Shown: positions 45,343 through 54,296, counted from the stretch's first letter. The stretch is 64,000 nucleotides of DNA from JBGANR01 sp044222225 (GCA_044222225.1 JBGANR010000022.1:1-64000); one strand, 5' to 3'. The notes: a model not told the origin generated them from the letters alone. Program-made: numbers and translations.

Positions 45343-45903
45343 ATGAATACCGCCGTCATCATCACCGGTCCCGGATTCCAAGATCACGATGTGGTCTACA
45401 CCTACTACAGGCTTCTCGAAGAAGGATGGGAGGTGAACGTCGCCACCAAGGACGCCGAAGCGACGTCCGGGAAGTATGGCGTCCCTCTTCCGATGGACAA
45501 GACCGCCCGCCCACTCATCGGTTTCGATGACCTGGATGTCGATGACTACGACGCCGTCATCTTGACAGGCGGTCATGAAGCTCCAGACCGCGTGCGACAA
45601 GACGTGCGCGTCCTCGGCTTCCTACGATCAATGGACGCTGCGGGAAAGGTGGTCGCCGGCCTATGTCACGGACCGTGGGTGATGGTCAGGGCCGGCGTAC
45701 TCGAAGGCCGGCGTGCGTGCGCCTACATCGGTCTACGTGACGACGTCGCGAACGCCGGAGCCGAGGTCATACAAGCCGACGTCGTCACCGATGGCAACAT
45801 CATCACCTGCTCGTACTACGCTTATGTCGGCAAATTCATGCGCGCAGTCTTCCGCGCCGTCGCTGATACCGAATCCCGCAGGCGGGAGCCGACGGATGCA
45901 TAG
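45343..45903 (+). CDS. DJ-1/PfpI family protein (PfpI/YhbO subtype)
   Basis: The 186-residue protein has AVIITGPGFQDHDVVYTYYR at the N-terminus, AVILTGGHEAPD and the nucleophile elbow VVAGLCHGPWVMV with Cys near residue 108, followed by GAEVIQADVVTDGNIITCS. The Glu near the start of the family (for acid-base help) is replaced by the PGF/QDH segment. Family members are amidase-, deglycase- or hydratase-like. ATG 45343 follows AAGGAG. Its stop overlaps the HAD gene start. Confidence 0.8.
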   Translation: MNTAVIITGPGFQDHDVVYTYYRLLEEGWEVNVATKDAEATSGKYGVPLPMDKTARPLIGFDDLDVDDYDAVILTGGHEAPDRVRQDVRVLGFLRSMDAAGKVVAGLCHGPWVMVRAGVLEGRRACAYIGLRDDVANAGAEVIQADVVTDGNIITCSYYAYVGKFMRAVFRAVADTESRRREPTDA

Positions 45904-46654
45904 ACCCGCGGTCTTATCGCCCGTTCTTGCACTCGACTTCGACGGCGTACTGGTCGACGCTCACCTCGAATGCGCCGCACTGACACTTCACACCGGCAAA
46001 GCGATTACGACAGCAGACGAGCGCATCGATCTCGACGAGGCGGTCCGTGCGTTGCCCGCCTCTTTCGTCGCGCTGTTCGAGCGCATACGTCCCTACTGTC
46101 GCACTCTCGCGGATTTCATGGTCGTCAACCATGTGATCGGCGATATCGCAGATCGATCCGATTTCGAGAGGGCCCGAGCCGACATCGGTCCTGCACGCTT
46201 GTCGGCAGAGGCGGCCGTCGCCGAACGCATCCGTGCGCATTGGCGAAGTAGCCGACCATCGGCATGGCTCGCACACCACGACGTCCATCTCCCGCTGGTC
46301 GCCGTACTTCGCCGCTGGCCGGGTCCTCGCATGATCGTCTCGGCGAAGGACGCCGACTCGATCCGAGCGATCCTAGATCATCACGGACTCGCCGACCTCG
46401 TCGACGACGTCATCGGTTCCTGCGATTCCAAGACTCCTCACCTGCGGCGAACAGCGGATCAAGCGGACGTGTGGTTCGTCGACGACAACGTCGATCACGT
46501 GATCGCCGCGTCCGCGATCCCCCGTGTCCATGCGTTCTGGGCTCGATGGGGACACGCCGCCCCTGAAGACGAAGACCGCGCTCGGTCGGCCGGTGTGACG
46601 CCGCTCGACGAGATCTCATTGCCAGACGCCCTAAAGCCTGATTCTCACATCTGA
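45896..46654 (+). CDS. HAD-superfamily hydrolase
   Basis: The 252-residue protein begins near LALDFDGVLVDAHLE (motif I, DxD, nucleophile Asp near 13-15). RMIVSAKDAD supplies motif II, and SCDSKTPHLRR then WFVDDNVDHVIAA the lysine and acidic motif IV. An all-helical cap lies at about 30-130. It should be a small-molecule phosphatase, possibly on the compound handled by the cupin and DJ-1 proteins. ATG 45896 overlaps the upstream stop by eight bases. Confidence 0.78.
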   Translation: MHRPAVLSPVLALDFDGVLVDAHLECAALTLHTGKAITTADERIDLDEAVRALPASFVALFERIRPYCRTLADFMVVNHVIGDIADRSDFERARADIGPARLSAEAAVAERIRAHWRSSRPSAWLAHHDVHLPLVAVLRRWPGPRMIVSAKDADSIRAILDHHGLADLVDDVIGSCDSKTPHLRRTADQADVWFVDDNVDHVIAASAIPRVHAFWARWGHAAPEDEDRARSAGVTPLDEISLPDALKPDSHI

Positions 46655-46675
46655 AACCACACCGAAGGAGCTCTC

Positions 46676-47359
46676 ATGACGATCAAGAACAAGAAGACGA
46701 TCCTGTTCGCGCTGACAAGCCACGGCGAGCTCGGCGACACCGGACGCCGTACCGGCGCCTACGCCCCCGAGTTCGCACATCCCTCCGAAGTCTTCGAGCG
46801 TGAAGGGTACGACATCGCGTTCGTATCCGTCTCCGGCGGCGAGGTCCCGCTCGATGGCGTGAAGGAACAGGACACGACGACCACCGAATTCCTGGACAGG
46901 CCCGATATCGCACGACTGCTCACGGCCACCCCGAAGGCGGAGGAACTCGACGCGGCCGACTATGCCGCCATCTACTTCGCCGGCGGGCACGGGACCATGT
47001 GGGACTTTCCGAACGCGGCCGGTCTCGCCCGGCTCGCGGCGGCCGTCTACGACGGTGGAGGAGTCGTCGGGGCGGTCTGCCACGGACCCGCAGGTCTCCT
47101 GAACGTGACTCTCGGCAGCGGATGCCTGCTCGTCGACGGCAAGGCGGTCTCCTCCTTCAGCAATGAGGAGGAACGCGCCGTCGGACTGTCGGAGACCGTT
47201 CCGTTTCTGCTCGAAGACGCCCTCATCGATCGCGGCGCGAACCACACCAAGGCCGGCGAGTTCGCCGAGCATGCTGTGGCCGACGGCCGACTCGTCACCG
47301 GACAGAACCCGGCCTCGGCGGTCAAGGTCGCCGAGTTGATGGTCGAGGCGCTGCGATGA
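46676..47359 (+). CDS. DJ-1/PfpI family protein (Hsp31/glyoxalase III-like)
   Basis: The 227-residue product has ILFALTSHGELGDTGRRTGA, YAPEFAHPSEVFEREGYDI, IYFAGGHGTMWDF and the nucleophile elbow GAVCHGPAGLLN with Cys near 137, matching Hsp31-type proteins (glutathione-independent glyoxalase/deglycase). A conserved Glu (PEFAHPSE) is in the usual place. GGAG stands just before ATG 46676. Its stop overlaps the next ATG (ATGA). Confidence 0.85.
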   Translation: MTIKNKKTILFALTSHGELGDTGRRTGAYAPEFAHPSEVFEREGYDIAFVSVSGGEVPLDGVKEQDTTTTEFLDRPDIARLLTATPKAEELDAADYAAIYFAGGHGTMWDFPNAAGLARLAAAVYDGGGVVGAVCHGPAGLLNVTLGSGCLLVDGKAVSSFSNEEERAVGLSETVPFLLEDALIDRGANHTKAGEFAEHAVADGRLVTGQNPASAVKVAELMVEALR

Positions 47360-48174
47360 ACCGCCGTGTGGTCGATACGCCGGTCACCGAGCCGACATTC
47401 GTGTTCCGTCGACAACCGTCGATGAACGACCGACTCGTTGATCCCGCATACACCGTCGAAAGCATCGGTGTCCTCGTCTACCCGGACGTCAGCGAACAGG
47501 ACAGCTTGGCTCCGACCGAGATCTTCAAAGGGGCGGCCATGGTGCTGCACGGTGACATCGCGCCCTGGCCGCTGGAAGTGGCACCCGAGCAACTCCGGGT
47601 AGAGGTCGTCTCACTCGACCCCGGAGTCGTCACCATGCAGATGGGAACGCAGGTCGTGCCGGACCGGCACCTGGACTCCGACACGCTGTACGACATCCTC
47701 TACGTCCCCGGCGGCATCGGCTCCGGCGCGATCGCCGCCGACGATCGCGTCCTGCGACTCATTCGCCGTCACCACGAGGAAGGGCGTGTCGTGGCGGCCA
47801 ACTGCTCCGGTGTCGGTGTGCTCGCGCGATCAGGGATAGCAGACGACCTCCCACTGACGAGCGTCGCTGCAATCGGCCGAGGGCTTCGCGAGGAGGGTTT
47901 CAATGCAGCCGAGACCCGTCGAATGTGGGTGGGACACCCGGAAGCCCGAATCTGGACCATCGCGGGCTCGTATGCCGTCAACGGCGGCACGGTCGCGATG
48001 GTTGCGCACTACTTCGGACGCCGCGTCGGAACCACCGTCGGAATGATGTTCGACACCCTGTCGGGAATCGGAGAAGCGGTCTTCGAGGTGATCGGACCCG
48101 AGTTCTATGTGCACGCCGAACTCGAGAGTTCCTTTCAGGATCTGTTCCAGTCGTCATTGATGCCTGTCGACTGA
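47356..48174 (+). CDS. DJ-1/PfpI family protein (isonitrile hydratase-like)
   Basis: The 272-residue protein has SIGVLVYPDVSEQDSLAPTEIFKGA (an InhA-like Asp/Glu region), YVPGGIGSGAIAADDRVLRL and the nucleophile elbow VVAANCSGVGVLARSG with Cys near 153. The region DILYVPGG is typical of the isonitrile hydratase and AraC-associated DJ-1 branch, but no AraC domain follows. It is the third DJ-1 protein in a row and the one with most resemblance to an enzyme acting on isonitriles or related small molecules. Confidence 0.75.
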   Translation: MNRRVVDTPVTEPTFVFRRQPSMNDRLVDPAYTVESIGVLVYPDVSEQDSLAPTEIFKGAAMVLHGDIAPWPLEVAPEQLRVEVVSLDPGVVTMQMGTQVVPDRHLDSDTLYDILYVPGGIGSGAIAADDRVLRLIRRHHEEGRVVAANCSGVGVLARSGIADDLPLTSVAAIGRGLREEGFNAAETRRMWVGHPEARIWTIAGSYAVNGGTVAMVAHYFGRRVGTTVGMMFDTLSGIGEAVFEVIGPEFYVHAELESSFQDLFQSSLMPVD

Positions 48175-48183
48175 GCCACTGCG

Positions 48184-49198
48184 ATGGAATCCACAGCATC
48201 CAGCCGCGACATACGTTGGATTCGCGGCGCACTGCAGACCGCCCTGACGCTGGAACACGGAACGATGCCGGTCTATGCAGCCGCGATGTATTCTCTGGAG
48301 ATTCAGAACTACCCTGCGTACAACATCATCCGATCGGTATTGATGGAAGAAATGCTGCACATGGCCGCCGCCGCGAACATGATCGCGGCCCTCGGCGGTC
48401 GCCCCCGGATCAAAGACCTTGAACCGTTGGTGCTCTCGCGGGGGCTACCGGGTCAGGTCGCACCACAGCTCCACGCCAGATGTGCGCGTCTGTCACGGCG
48501 ACAGCTCGAAGTGTTCATGCGTATCGAATCTCCGGCCGAACACGAATCAGACCGATCCCGTCCACGTCTTTCGGACACAAACGGAACGGTCGGTGCATTC
48601 TACCGGTCCATAAAGGAAGCCATCGTCGCGAACGCCGACGACGTGATCGCCGCCGCACGTGGTCCCATGAAAGCGAATCAGGTCGGCGGGAATCTCGGCT
48701 ATCGCTGCATCGATCCTTCGGCGCGAACGGACCTGATCGAGCAGTTCGTCGCCGGCATCGATCTGATCGTGAATCAAGGAGAAGGTACAACGACGTCGAC
48801 GCGAGACACCGGTCCTGGATCCGAGTGCGAGTTGTCGCACTACGCCCGTTTCGCCGAGCTGCGGTTCGGGCGCCGCTACATCGGCACCGGACGACCGTCA
48901 CCGACATCGACGCTCGCTGAAGGACGACGCCGCTGGTTCCAGGGCGAACCACTCGCGTGGCCGAACGTCATCAACATGCTCGCCGTTCCCGACGACGGAT
49001 ATGAGGCCATACTCGCCCGAGATCCCGCCGCCGAGCACGTGCGGTCTGCACTCGACGAGTTCGACGCGGGCTACAGCCGAATGCTGCATGCCCTCGATGC
49101 TGCATGGAATGGGCCCCCGGAACACGGCTGGCCACGCCTGGGAGATGCGGTACAAGAGATGAATGAATTGAGAGTGGTCTCATGCTTCCGCATCCTGA
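48184..49198 (+). pseudogene. VioB-type ferritin-like protein, 5' part, interrupted by an IS element
   Basis: The product starts MESTASSRDIRWIRGALQTA, LTLEHGTMPVYAAAMYSLEI and then VLMEEMLHMAAAANMIAALGG, which gives Glu and ExxH residues of a ferritin-like diiron site as in the iminophenylpyruvate dimer synthase (VioB) family. The native frame breaks at base 49198, where an insertion sequence begins; translation then reads 11 foreign residues to TAG 49233. Joining 49198 to 50116 restores a 389-residue protein. The truncated form keeps the metal residues, so some activity cannot be excluded. Confidence 0.8.
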
Positions 49199-50112
49199 GG
49201 GAGTTATTCACGGGTGATGATACTTGGCCATAGACGTGTCGCTAACTGAAGCATCGGCCACCTCGTGGGAGAATTGGGTTACCACACTCAAGCTCTACCC
49301 AAAGGTGACCGATGCGATACCAGTCTACCACCGGCCTGTCTCATGACGACATTCTCGAGATCACAGCACGTGTGCGGGAGGTTCTCGCGTCGTCCGGAGC
49401 ACGTGTGGACGGGTACACGCTCGGTCTCGACACGCAGATCGTCGTGACGTTGATCCTTCTTCGCCAGAACGCCACGCAGATGTTCATGGCCGACCTCTAC
49501 CGCGTCTCCCAGCCGACGGTCTCTCGCATCTACCGCCGGATGGTTCCACTGCTCGGCAAGGTTCTGCAGTTCACCGGGATCTCGCTGACCGAAGCGGTAC
49601 GGCAGCGACACCTCCTGCTGGTCGACGGCACCCACGTCCCGACCGGTAACAGGCCCGCCAGCGGGCAGGAGAAGGCCAACTACTCCGGCAAACATCACGC
49701 CCAGTGCCTCTCGGTCCAGATCGCCGCCACCCACGACGGCCGGCTCATCGCCGTCTCCGACCCCGTCCCGGGATCCCGACACGACGCCAAAGCCATCGAC
49801 CTGTGCGGCTGGAAAGAGATCCTCGATCGTCCCGACGTGAACTGGATCGCCGACTCCGCCTACATCGCGACCACAGCGACGACCCCGATCAAGAAGACCC
49901 GCGGGCGTGAACGCTGCGACTGGGAACGCGAGTTCAACAAAACGGTCGCAGGATTCCGCGCTCCGGTCGAACACGCCATCGCCCACCTCAAGAACTGGAA
50001 AATCCTTGCCAAAGGTTACCGCGGACTCCTTCACGAGCTGCCCGACGTCATAGCCGTCGTCACGAAACTAGAACTCTTCCGACTCGGCTGGTGATAACCG
50101 TGAATAACACCC
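49199..50112. mobile_element. Complete IS5-family insertion sequence
   Basis: The 914-base element has 15-base terminal inverted repeats, GGGAGTTATTCACGG at 49199-49213 and CCGTGAATAACACCC at 50098-50112, with one mismatch. The 3-base target duplication TGA is at 49196-49198 and 50113-50115. It holds one full transposase gene. Intact ends and gene suggest recent insertion. Confidence 0.93.
49312..50094 (+). CDS. IS5-family DDE transposase (DDE_Tnp_4 type)
   Basis: The 260-residue protein has an N-terminal helix-turn-helix (LYRVSQPTVSRIYRRMVPLL) and the DDE core: LLLVDGTHVPTGNRP (first Asp), VNWIADSAYIATTATTP (second Asp) and FRAPVEHAIAHLKNWKIL (Glu). It is a single uninterrupted frame ending three bases before the right inverted repeat. 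It should be active. ATG 49312 follows AAAGGTG. Confidence 0.93.
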   Translation: MRYQSTTGLSHDDILEITARVREVLASSGARVDGYTLGLDTQIVVTLILLRQNATQMFMADLYRVSQPTVSRIYRRMVPLLGKVLQFTGISLTEAVRQRHLLLVDGTHVPTGNRPASGQEKANYSGKHHAQCLSVQIAATHDGRLIAVSDPVPGSRHDAKAIDLCGWKEILDRPDVNWIADSAYIATTATTPIKKTRGRERCDWEREFNKTVAGFRAPVEHAIAHLKNWKILAKGYRGLLHELPDVIAVVTKLELFRLGW

Positions 50113-50115
50113 TGA

Positions 50116-50270
50116 GACTCCGCATCCCCGACTCGGTGGTCGCCACCTTGCCGCGGCTTTACCCCGATCACATCGATGAGCTCGCCCACCTCACCGATCT
50201 GAGCTCACCGGTCTTTTACGGCCCTCGATTCCGAAACGTCAACTCCCCCGAAAGGGCGTATGGTCGATGA
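50116..50270 (+). pseudogene. 3' remnant of the IS-interrupted ferritin-like gene
   Basis: After removing the IS and one target copy, the frame continues for about 50 codons without a stop (LRIPDSVVATLPRLYPDHID, then SPVFYGPRFRNVNSPERAYG) to TGA 50268-50270. That stop overlaps the ATG of the MFS gene as ATGA, the same coupling seen elsewhere in this operon. It has no start of its own now. Confidence 0.85.
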
Positions 50271-51493
50271 ACACCGACGTCGTATCCACCAGGTTCGATG
50301 AAGCGGATTTCAAGCAGATTCCGTTCGTCCGTTTGATCGTGCTCTCCTTCGCGGGATTCCTGACGATGCTCACCGAGACCGTTCCGGCCGGCTTGTTACC
50401 CGCAATCGGGCAAGACCTCGGCACGCCTGACGCGGTGACGGGTCAGATGCTCACCGCGTATGCGGGAGCGTCGATGTTCGCGGCCATCCCACTCATCGCC
50501 GCGACCTCTCGATTCAGCCGGCGACACCTGATACTGCTCTCCATCGCCGGTGTCGCGTTGGCAAATATTGTGACCGCCGCGGCTCCGAACGTGCCGATCG
50601 CCATGATCGCTCGCACCGTCGGCGGAGCGGCGGCAGCGCTGCAGTGGGCGCTGCTCGCCGGCTACGCCATGCGTCTGGTGGAGCCACGCGACCAGGGGCG
50701 AGCTCTCTCGGTCGCGATGGCCGGAATCCCAGCAGCTTTGGCCGTCGGTGTACCCCTCGGATCGGCACTCGGAGCGGTCGTGTCGTGGCGCTGGATCTTC
50801 GCAGGCATGGCGACCGTGGGCATTCTGCTGGCGATCGTCGCCGTCACCGTTCTTCCGGTGATCTCCGGGGGATCCGCCGGCTCACGGGGCTCTTTCCGCC
50901 ATACCCTCCGCCTCCGCGGAATCATTCCTCTCCTGGCATGCGCCGGCGCCTTCCAACTCGGCCACATGAACCTCTACACGTATATCGCACCGGTACTCGA
51001 TACGCGTGCGGCATCCGATCACCTGAGCGTCTTCCTGCTCGTCCTCGGTCTCTCCGCGCTCGTCGGCCTCTTTCTCACGGGGCTGTGGATCGACGGACGC
51101 CTACATCTCACGGCCATCGGCTCGACAGGTCTGTTCGTGATCGCGATGCTCGTTCTTTCGATCAGCGCCGGCGAGTGGCTCCTGATGGCGTCGGCCGTCG
51201 TCTGGGGTCTCGCTCTGGGCGCTGCACCGACCGCCTATCAAGCGGCCTGCGCCCGTATCGCGGGTCGGCTCGTCGATCAAGCTCAAGCGATTCTCGTAAC
51301 CGTCTTCAACGCCGGGATGGCGATCGGATCGGCAATCGGTGGCGCGCTGTTGGCCTATCGGGGATCCGCAGTGCTGCCGTGGTTCAGCCTCGCCGTATTC
51401 ATCGCCATCGCGAGTATCCTCCCCATCACTCGCACCCATTCGCTGCCGACGGACGTCGCCCGTTTCGCCGATCGAAAGGACGACGACGCGTGA
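50267..51493 (+). CDS. MFS transporter, DHA1-type exporter
   Basis: The 408-residue protein has twelve predicted membrane segments. Between TM2 and TM3 is the SRFSRRH loop; TM4 carries RTVGGAAAALQW; and motif C-like GIPAALAVGVPLGSALG lies in TM5, typical of DHA1 drug or sugar exporters (AraJ/YdhP-like). It was translationally coupled to the ferritin-like gene before the IS landed. Export of the cluster product or resistance is likely. Its GTGA end overlaps the next gene. Confidence 0.85.
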   Translation: MNTDVVSTRFDEADFKQIPFVRLIVLSFAGFLTMLTETVPAGLLPAIGQDLGTPDAVTGQMLTAYAGASMFAAIPLIAATSRFSRRHLILLSIAGVALANIVTAAAPNVPIAMIARTVGGAAAALQWALLAGYAMRLVEPRDQGRALSVAMAGIPAALAVGVPLGSALGAVVSWRWIFAGMATVGILLAIVAVTVLPVISGGSAGSRGSFRHTLRLRGIIPLLACAGAFQLGHMNLYTYIAPVLDTRAASDHLSVFLLVLGLSALVGLFLTGLWIDGRLHLTAIGSTGLFVIAMLVLSISAGEWLLMASAVVWGLALGAAPTAYQAACARIAGRLVDQAQAILVTVFNAGMAIGSAIGGALLAYRGSAVLPWFSLAVFIAIASILPITRTHSLPTDVARFADRKDDDA

Positions 51494-51936
51494 CAACCGA
51501 CCCACGAACGCATCTCGACGACGGCCACTATCACGTCTGCTTCGCCGTACCCGATCTCCACGCGGCGATGGACGAACTGACCGGTCTCCTCGGTCTCGGT
51601 TGGGGCGAGCCTCAGCTCGGACGGCTCGGCGATTGGCCGTACGCCATCGTCTTCTCCGATCGGAACCCCCACATCGAGTTGATCAGCAGCGTCGCAGGAT
51701 CACCATGGGACGCTCCCGAACCGCGGTTCCATCACCTCGGCTGGTGGACACGGTGTCTCGACGAGACCGCCGCGGCCTGGACGGCCGACGAACGAACGCT
51801 GTTCTTCGACGGCCGCGACCACGGCCGTTCGTTCGTCTACGCCGACGCGCCCGCGTCCGGCGCCCGGCTCGAAGCGGTGGCGTCCTCGCAGCGCCAGGCG
51901 TTCCTCGACCGCTGGGCCGCCCACCGACAGACGTGA
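51490..51936 (+). CDS. Glyoxalase/VOC-family protein
   Basis: The 148-residue protein starts at GTG 51490 overlapping the MFS stop. It has HYHVCFAVPDLHAAMDELTG, a beta-alpha-beta VOC start with a metal-site His, and HIELISSVAG and PRFHHLGWW, which supply Glu and a second His. The other two metal ligands are not clear. It may bind or modify the cluster metabolite. Confidence 0.75.
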   Translation: MTTDPRTHLDDGHYHVCFAVPDLHAAMDELTGLLGLGWGEPQLGRLGDWPYAIVFSDRNPHIELISSVAGSPWDAPEPRFHHLGWWTRCLDETAAAWTADERTLFFDGRDHGRSFVYADAPASGARLEAVASSQRQAFLDRWAAHRQT

Positions 51937-51995
51937 CGCCAGACAGGTCTCGCCCGACCCCTTGCGGTTCCCCGCCGAACGGGAGACGGTGGAAC

Positions 51996-53348
51996 ATGGC
52001 ATATGCACGGTCCGCCGTCGTCGACGCCCCGCTCGACGACGTCTTCACGTGGTTCTCCCGCCCCGGAGCCTTCGCCCGCCTGTCGCCGCCGTGGCAACCG
52101 CTGGCCCTCGCGTCCGAGGCCGAATCGCTCGCTGACGGAACCGCGGTACTCGCGCTGCCGGGCGGGCTGCGTTGGGTAGCCCGGCACGATCCGACGGAGT
52201 ACGTACCGTCACGACGATTCGTCGACGAGGTCGTCGCGGACGGTCCGACGTCGCTGCCCGCCGGCTGGCTTCGGTGGCGTCACACGCACGAGTTCGAATC
52301 CGTCGACACTCGTCAGACCCGCGTGACCGACACGGTCGACACGCAGATCCCCCGCCGCCTGCTCGACCCGATCTTCGACTACCGCGCGCGGCAGCTCGCC
52401 GACGATCTCGCGGCACATCGGCGGGCCGCCGAGCACGGCATGGGACGGACGACCGTCGCGATCACAGGATCGTCCGGGCTGGTGGGCTCCGCGCTCACCG
52501 CCTTCCTCACCTCGGGCGGGCACGACGTGATCCGTCTCGTCCGACGTCCGCCGACCTCCCCCGACGAACGCCGTTGGGATCCGGCGGCACCCGCGTCCGG
52601 CCTGCTCGAGGGCGTCGACGCGGTGATCCACCTGGCGGGCGCGTCGATCGCGGGCCGATTCAGCGACGCCCATAAGAAGGCCGTCGAGGACAGCAGGATC
52701 GGTCCCACCCGGCGCCTCGCCGAGGCCGCTGCGACGGCGGGCGTCGCGACCTTCGTCAGCGCCTCGGCGATCGGCGTCTACGGCGCCCATCGCGGTGACG
52801 AGTCACTGCCCGAGGACGCCGCACCACCGACGGACAGCGACTTCCTTCAGCGAGTGGTCACGCGATGGGAGGACGCCGCCGCAGCGGCCGCGAGCGAGGC
52901 CACCCGCGTCGTCACCGTACGGACCGGCATCGTCCAGTCACCGCGCGGCGGGACCCTGCGTCTGCTGCGGCCGTTGTTCGCCGCCGGGCTGGGCGGACGT
53001 CTCGGCACCGGCCGTCAATGGCTGTCGTGGATCGGGCTCGACGACCTCGTCGACATCTACCACCGGGCGCTCTGGGACACGACGCTCGCCGGTCCGGTCA
53101 ACGCCGTGGCCCCGGCGCCGGTCCGGAACTCCGAGTACACGCGGATCCTCGCGCGCGTCCTGCGCCGGCCCGCTCTTCTTCCGGTGCCATCGTTCGGGCC
53201 CCGGCTGCTGCTCGGTGCGGAGGGGAACAGCGAGCTCGCCGAAGCCAGTCAGCGCGTCGTCCCCGCGCGTCTGCAGGCCGCGAGGCATCCGTTCCGCACC
53301 CCGGATCTCGAATCCGCGCTCCGGCACCCGCTCGGCAAGAACGCGTAG
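51996..53348 (+). CDS. TIGR01777-type epimerase with N-terminal SRPBCC domain
   Basis: This 450-residue protein has an N-terminal START/SRPBCC-like domain (about 1-145, VFTWFSRPGAFARLSPPWQP) and a C-terminal SDR-type NAD(P) domain with ITGSSGLVGSALTAFL, VIHLAGASIAGR, SASAIGVYG and the C-terminal substrate segment. This is the usual two-domain TIGR01777 build of actinobacteria. The substrate is not known; a role in cell division inhibition has been claimed for some relatives. ATG 51996 follows GGTGGA. Confidence 0.9.
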   Translation: MAYARSAVVDAPLDDVFTWFSRPGAFARLSPPWQPLALASEAESLADGTAVLALPGGLRWVARHDPTEYVPSRRFVDEVVADGPTSLPAGWLRWRHTHEFESVDTRQTRVTDTVDTQIPRRLLDPIFDYRARQLADDLAAHRRAAEHGMGRTTVAITGSSGLVGSALTAFLTSGGHDVIRLVRRPPTSPDERRWDPAAPASGLLEGVDAVIHLAGASIAGRFSDAHKKAVEDSRIGPTRRLAEAAATAGVATFVSASAIGVYGAHRGDESLPEDAAPPTDSDFLQRVVTRWEDAAAAAASEATRVVTVRTGIVQSPRGGTLRLLRPLFAAGLGGRLGTGRQWLSWIGLDDLVDIYHRALWDTTLAGPVNAVAPAPVRNSEYTRILARVLRRPALLPVPSFGPRLLLGAEGNSELAEASQRVVPARLQAARHPFRTPDLESALRHPLGKNA

Positions 53349-53444
53349 GCCGCAGCGGAGCCCCCGTCGGGCCCGCCACCGCTGTGATCCGGACGACGTC
53401 GGCCGGTTTCCGCCGCCCGCCGCCCGCCGGGTACCGTCGAGATC

Positions 53445-53837
53445 ATGCCTCGCGTGTCCCGACGCCGCCCTGCGCTCATCGCGTTGGTCGTCATCGGCGC
53501 AAGTGTCTGCCTGCTGCTGGCCTGGTGGCAGTGGACGCGCTATGAGTCCGCAGGCGGCAGCGGCCAGAACCTCGGGTACGCCATGCAATGGCCGGCGTTC
53601 GCGCTCTGCCTCATCTACGCGTACCGACGGTTCGTCCGGCTCGAGACCGATCCTGCGACGGCCCAGAAGGTCGCCGCGGCGGCCCCGCAGTCACAGATCC
53701 CGGACGATCTGCTCCCCACACGTCCGCAGTCGCATACCGAGGTGGACGCCGAGACGGCCGAGTACAACCGGTATCTGGCCGACCTGGCGGCCGCCGACCA
53801 CACCCCGCAAGCTTCATCTCAGACAGGACAGCAGTGA
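53445..53837 (+). CDS. Small membrane protein in the position of LprD
   Basis: The 130-residue protein has two membrane segments (about 9-27 and 45-61) and a charged C-terminal tail (DVDAETAEYNRYLADLAAAD type) rich in Ala. No lipobox is evident. By position beside DUF3817 it corresponds to Rv1343c. TACCGT at 53432-53437 lies seven bases before ATG 53445, so it is probably leaderless. It overlaps the DUF3817 gene as GTGA. Confidence 0.7.
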   Translation: MPRVSRRRPALIALVVIGASVCLLLAWWQWTRYESAGGSGQNLGYAMQWPAFALCLIYAYRRFVRLETDPATAQKVAAAAPQSQIPDDLLPTRPQSHTEVDAETAEYNRYLADLAAADHTPQASSQTGQQ

Positions 53838-54199
53838 CCGAGACGACAGACGAGCGCGTGACCATCGACGACGAGGACCGCGGCAAGATCGCGAGCGCAC
53901 TGCTGCGTTACCGGTTCCTGGCCTGGATCACCGGCCTGTGGCTGCTGCTGCTCGTCGTCGAACTGGTTCTCAAGTACGGCTTCGACAGCGACGCCCTCGA
54001 CTTCGTGCCGTTCGTCCACGGCTGGGTGTACGCCGCCTACCTGCTCACCGCGATCGACCTCGCGATGAAGGTCCGCTGGCCGCTCGGCAAGACGATCGTC
54101 ACTCTGGTCGCCGGCACCGTCCCGTTCCTGTCCTTCTACTTCGAGCACGCCCGGACGGCCGAGGTCAAGGCGCTGCTGGCCGACGCACAGCGCCCCTGA
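53834..54199 (+). CDS. DUF3817 integral membrane protein
   Basis: The 121-residue product has ALLRYRFLAWITGLWLLLLV, the DUF3817 N-terminal signature, and about three membrane segments with VHGWVYAAYLLTAIDLAMK and PFLSFYFEH. It matches Rv1342c by family and by converging on rdgB. Function unknown. GTG 53834 overlaps the upstream stop. Confidence 0.9.
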   Translation: MTETTDERVTIDDEDRGKIASALLRYRFLAWITGLWLLLLVVELVLKYGFDSDALDFVPFVHGWVYAAYLLTAIDLAMKVRWPLGKTIVTLVAGTVPFLSFYFEHARTAEVKALLADAQRP

Positions 54200-54207
54200 C
54201 GCTCGAC

Positions 54208-54292
54208 GTACTGTCCGGTACCTGTCACTGAGCGGACCGAGGCGACACATATATCGCCGTCGGCCCGCTCAGTGACAGGTGCCGGACAGTAC
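54208..54292. repeat. Long palindromic element, copy 2, also acting as terminator
   Basis: Bases 54208-54235 pair with 54265-54292 over 28 positions with one T/C difference (a G-U pair in RNA). The inner part adds GGCGA/TCGCC around CACATATA. TTTTT follows directly on the plus strand, so it terminates the DUF3817 transcript. The arms share CCTGTCACTGAG and the centre shares CGAC..ATAT..CGCCG with the element at 20380-20458. Confidence 0.75.
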
Positions 54293-54296
54293 TTTT

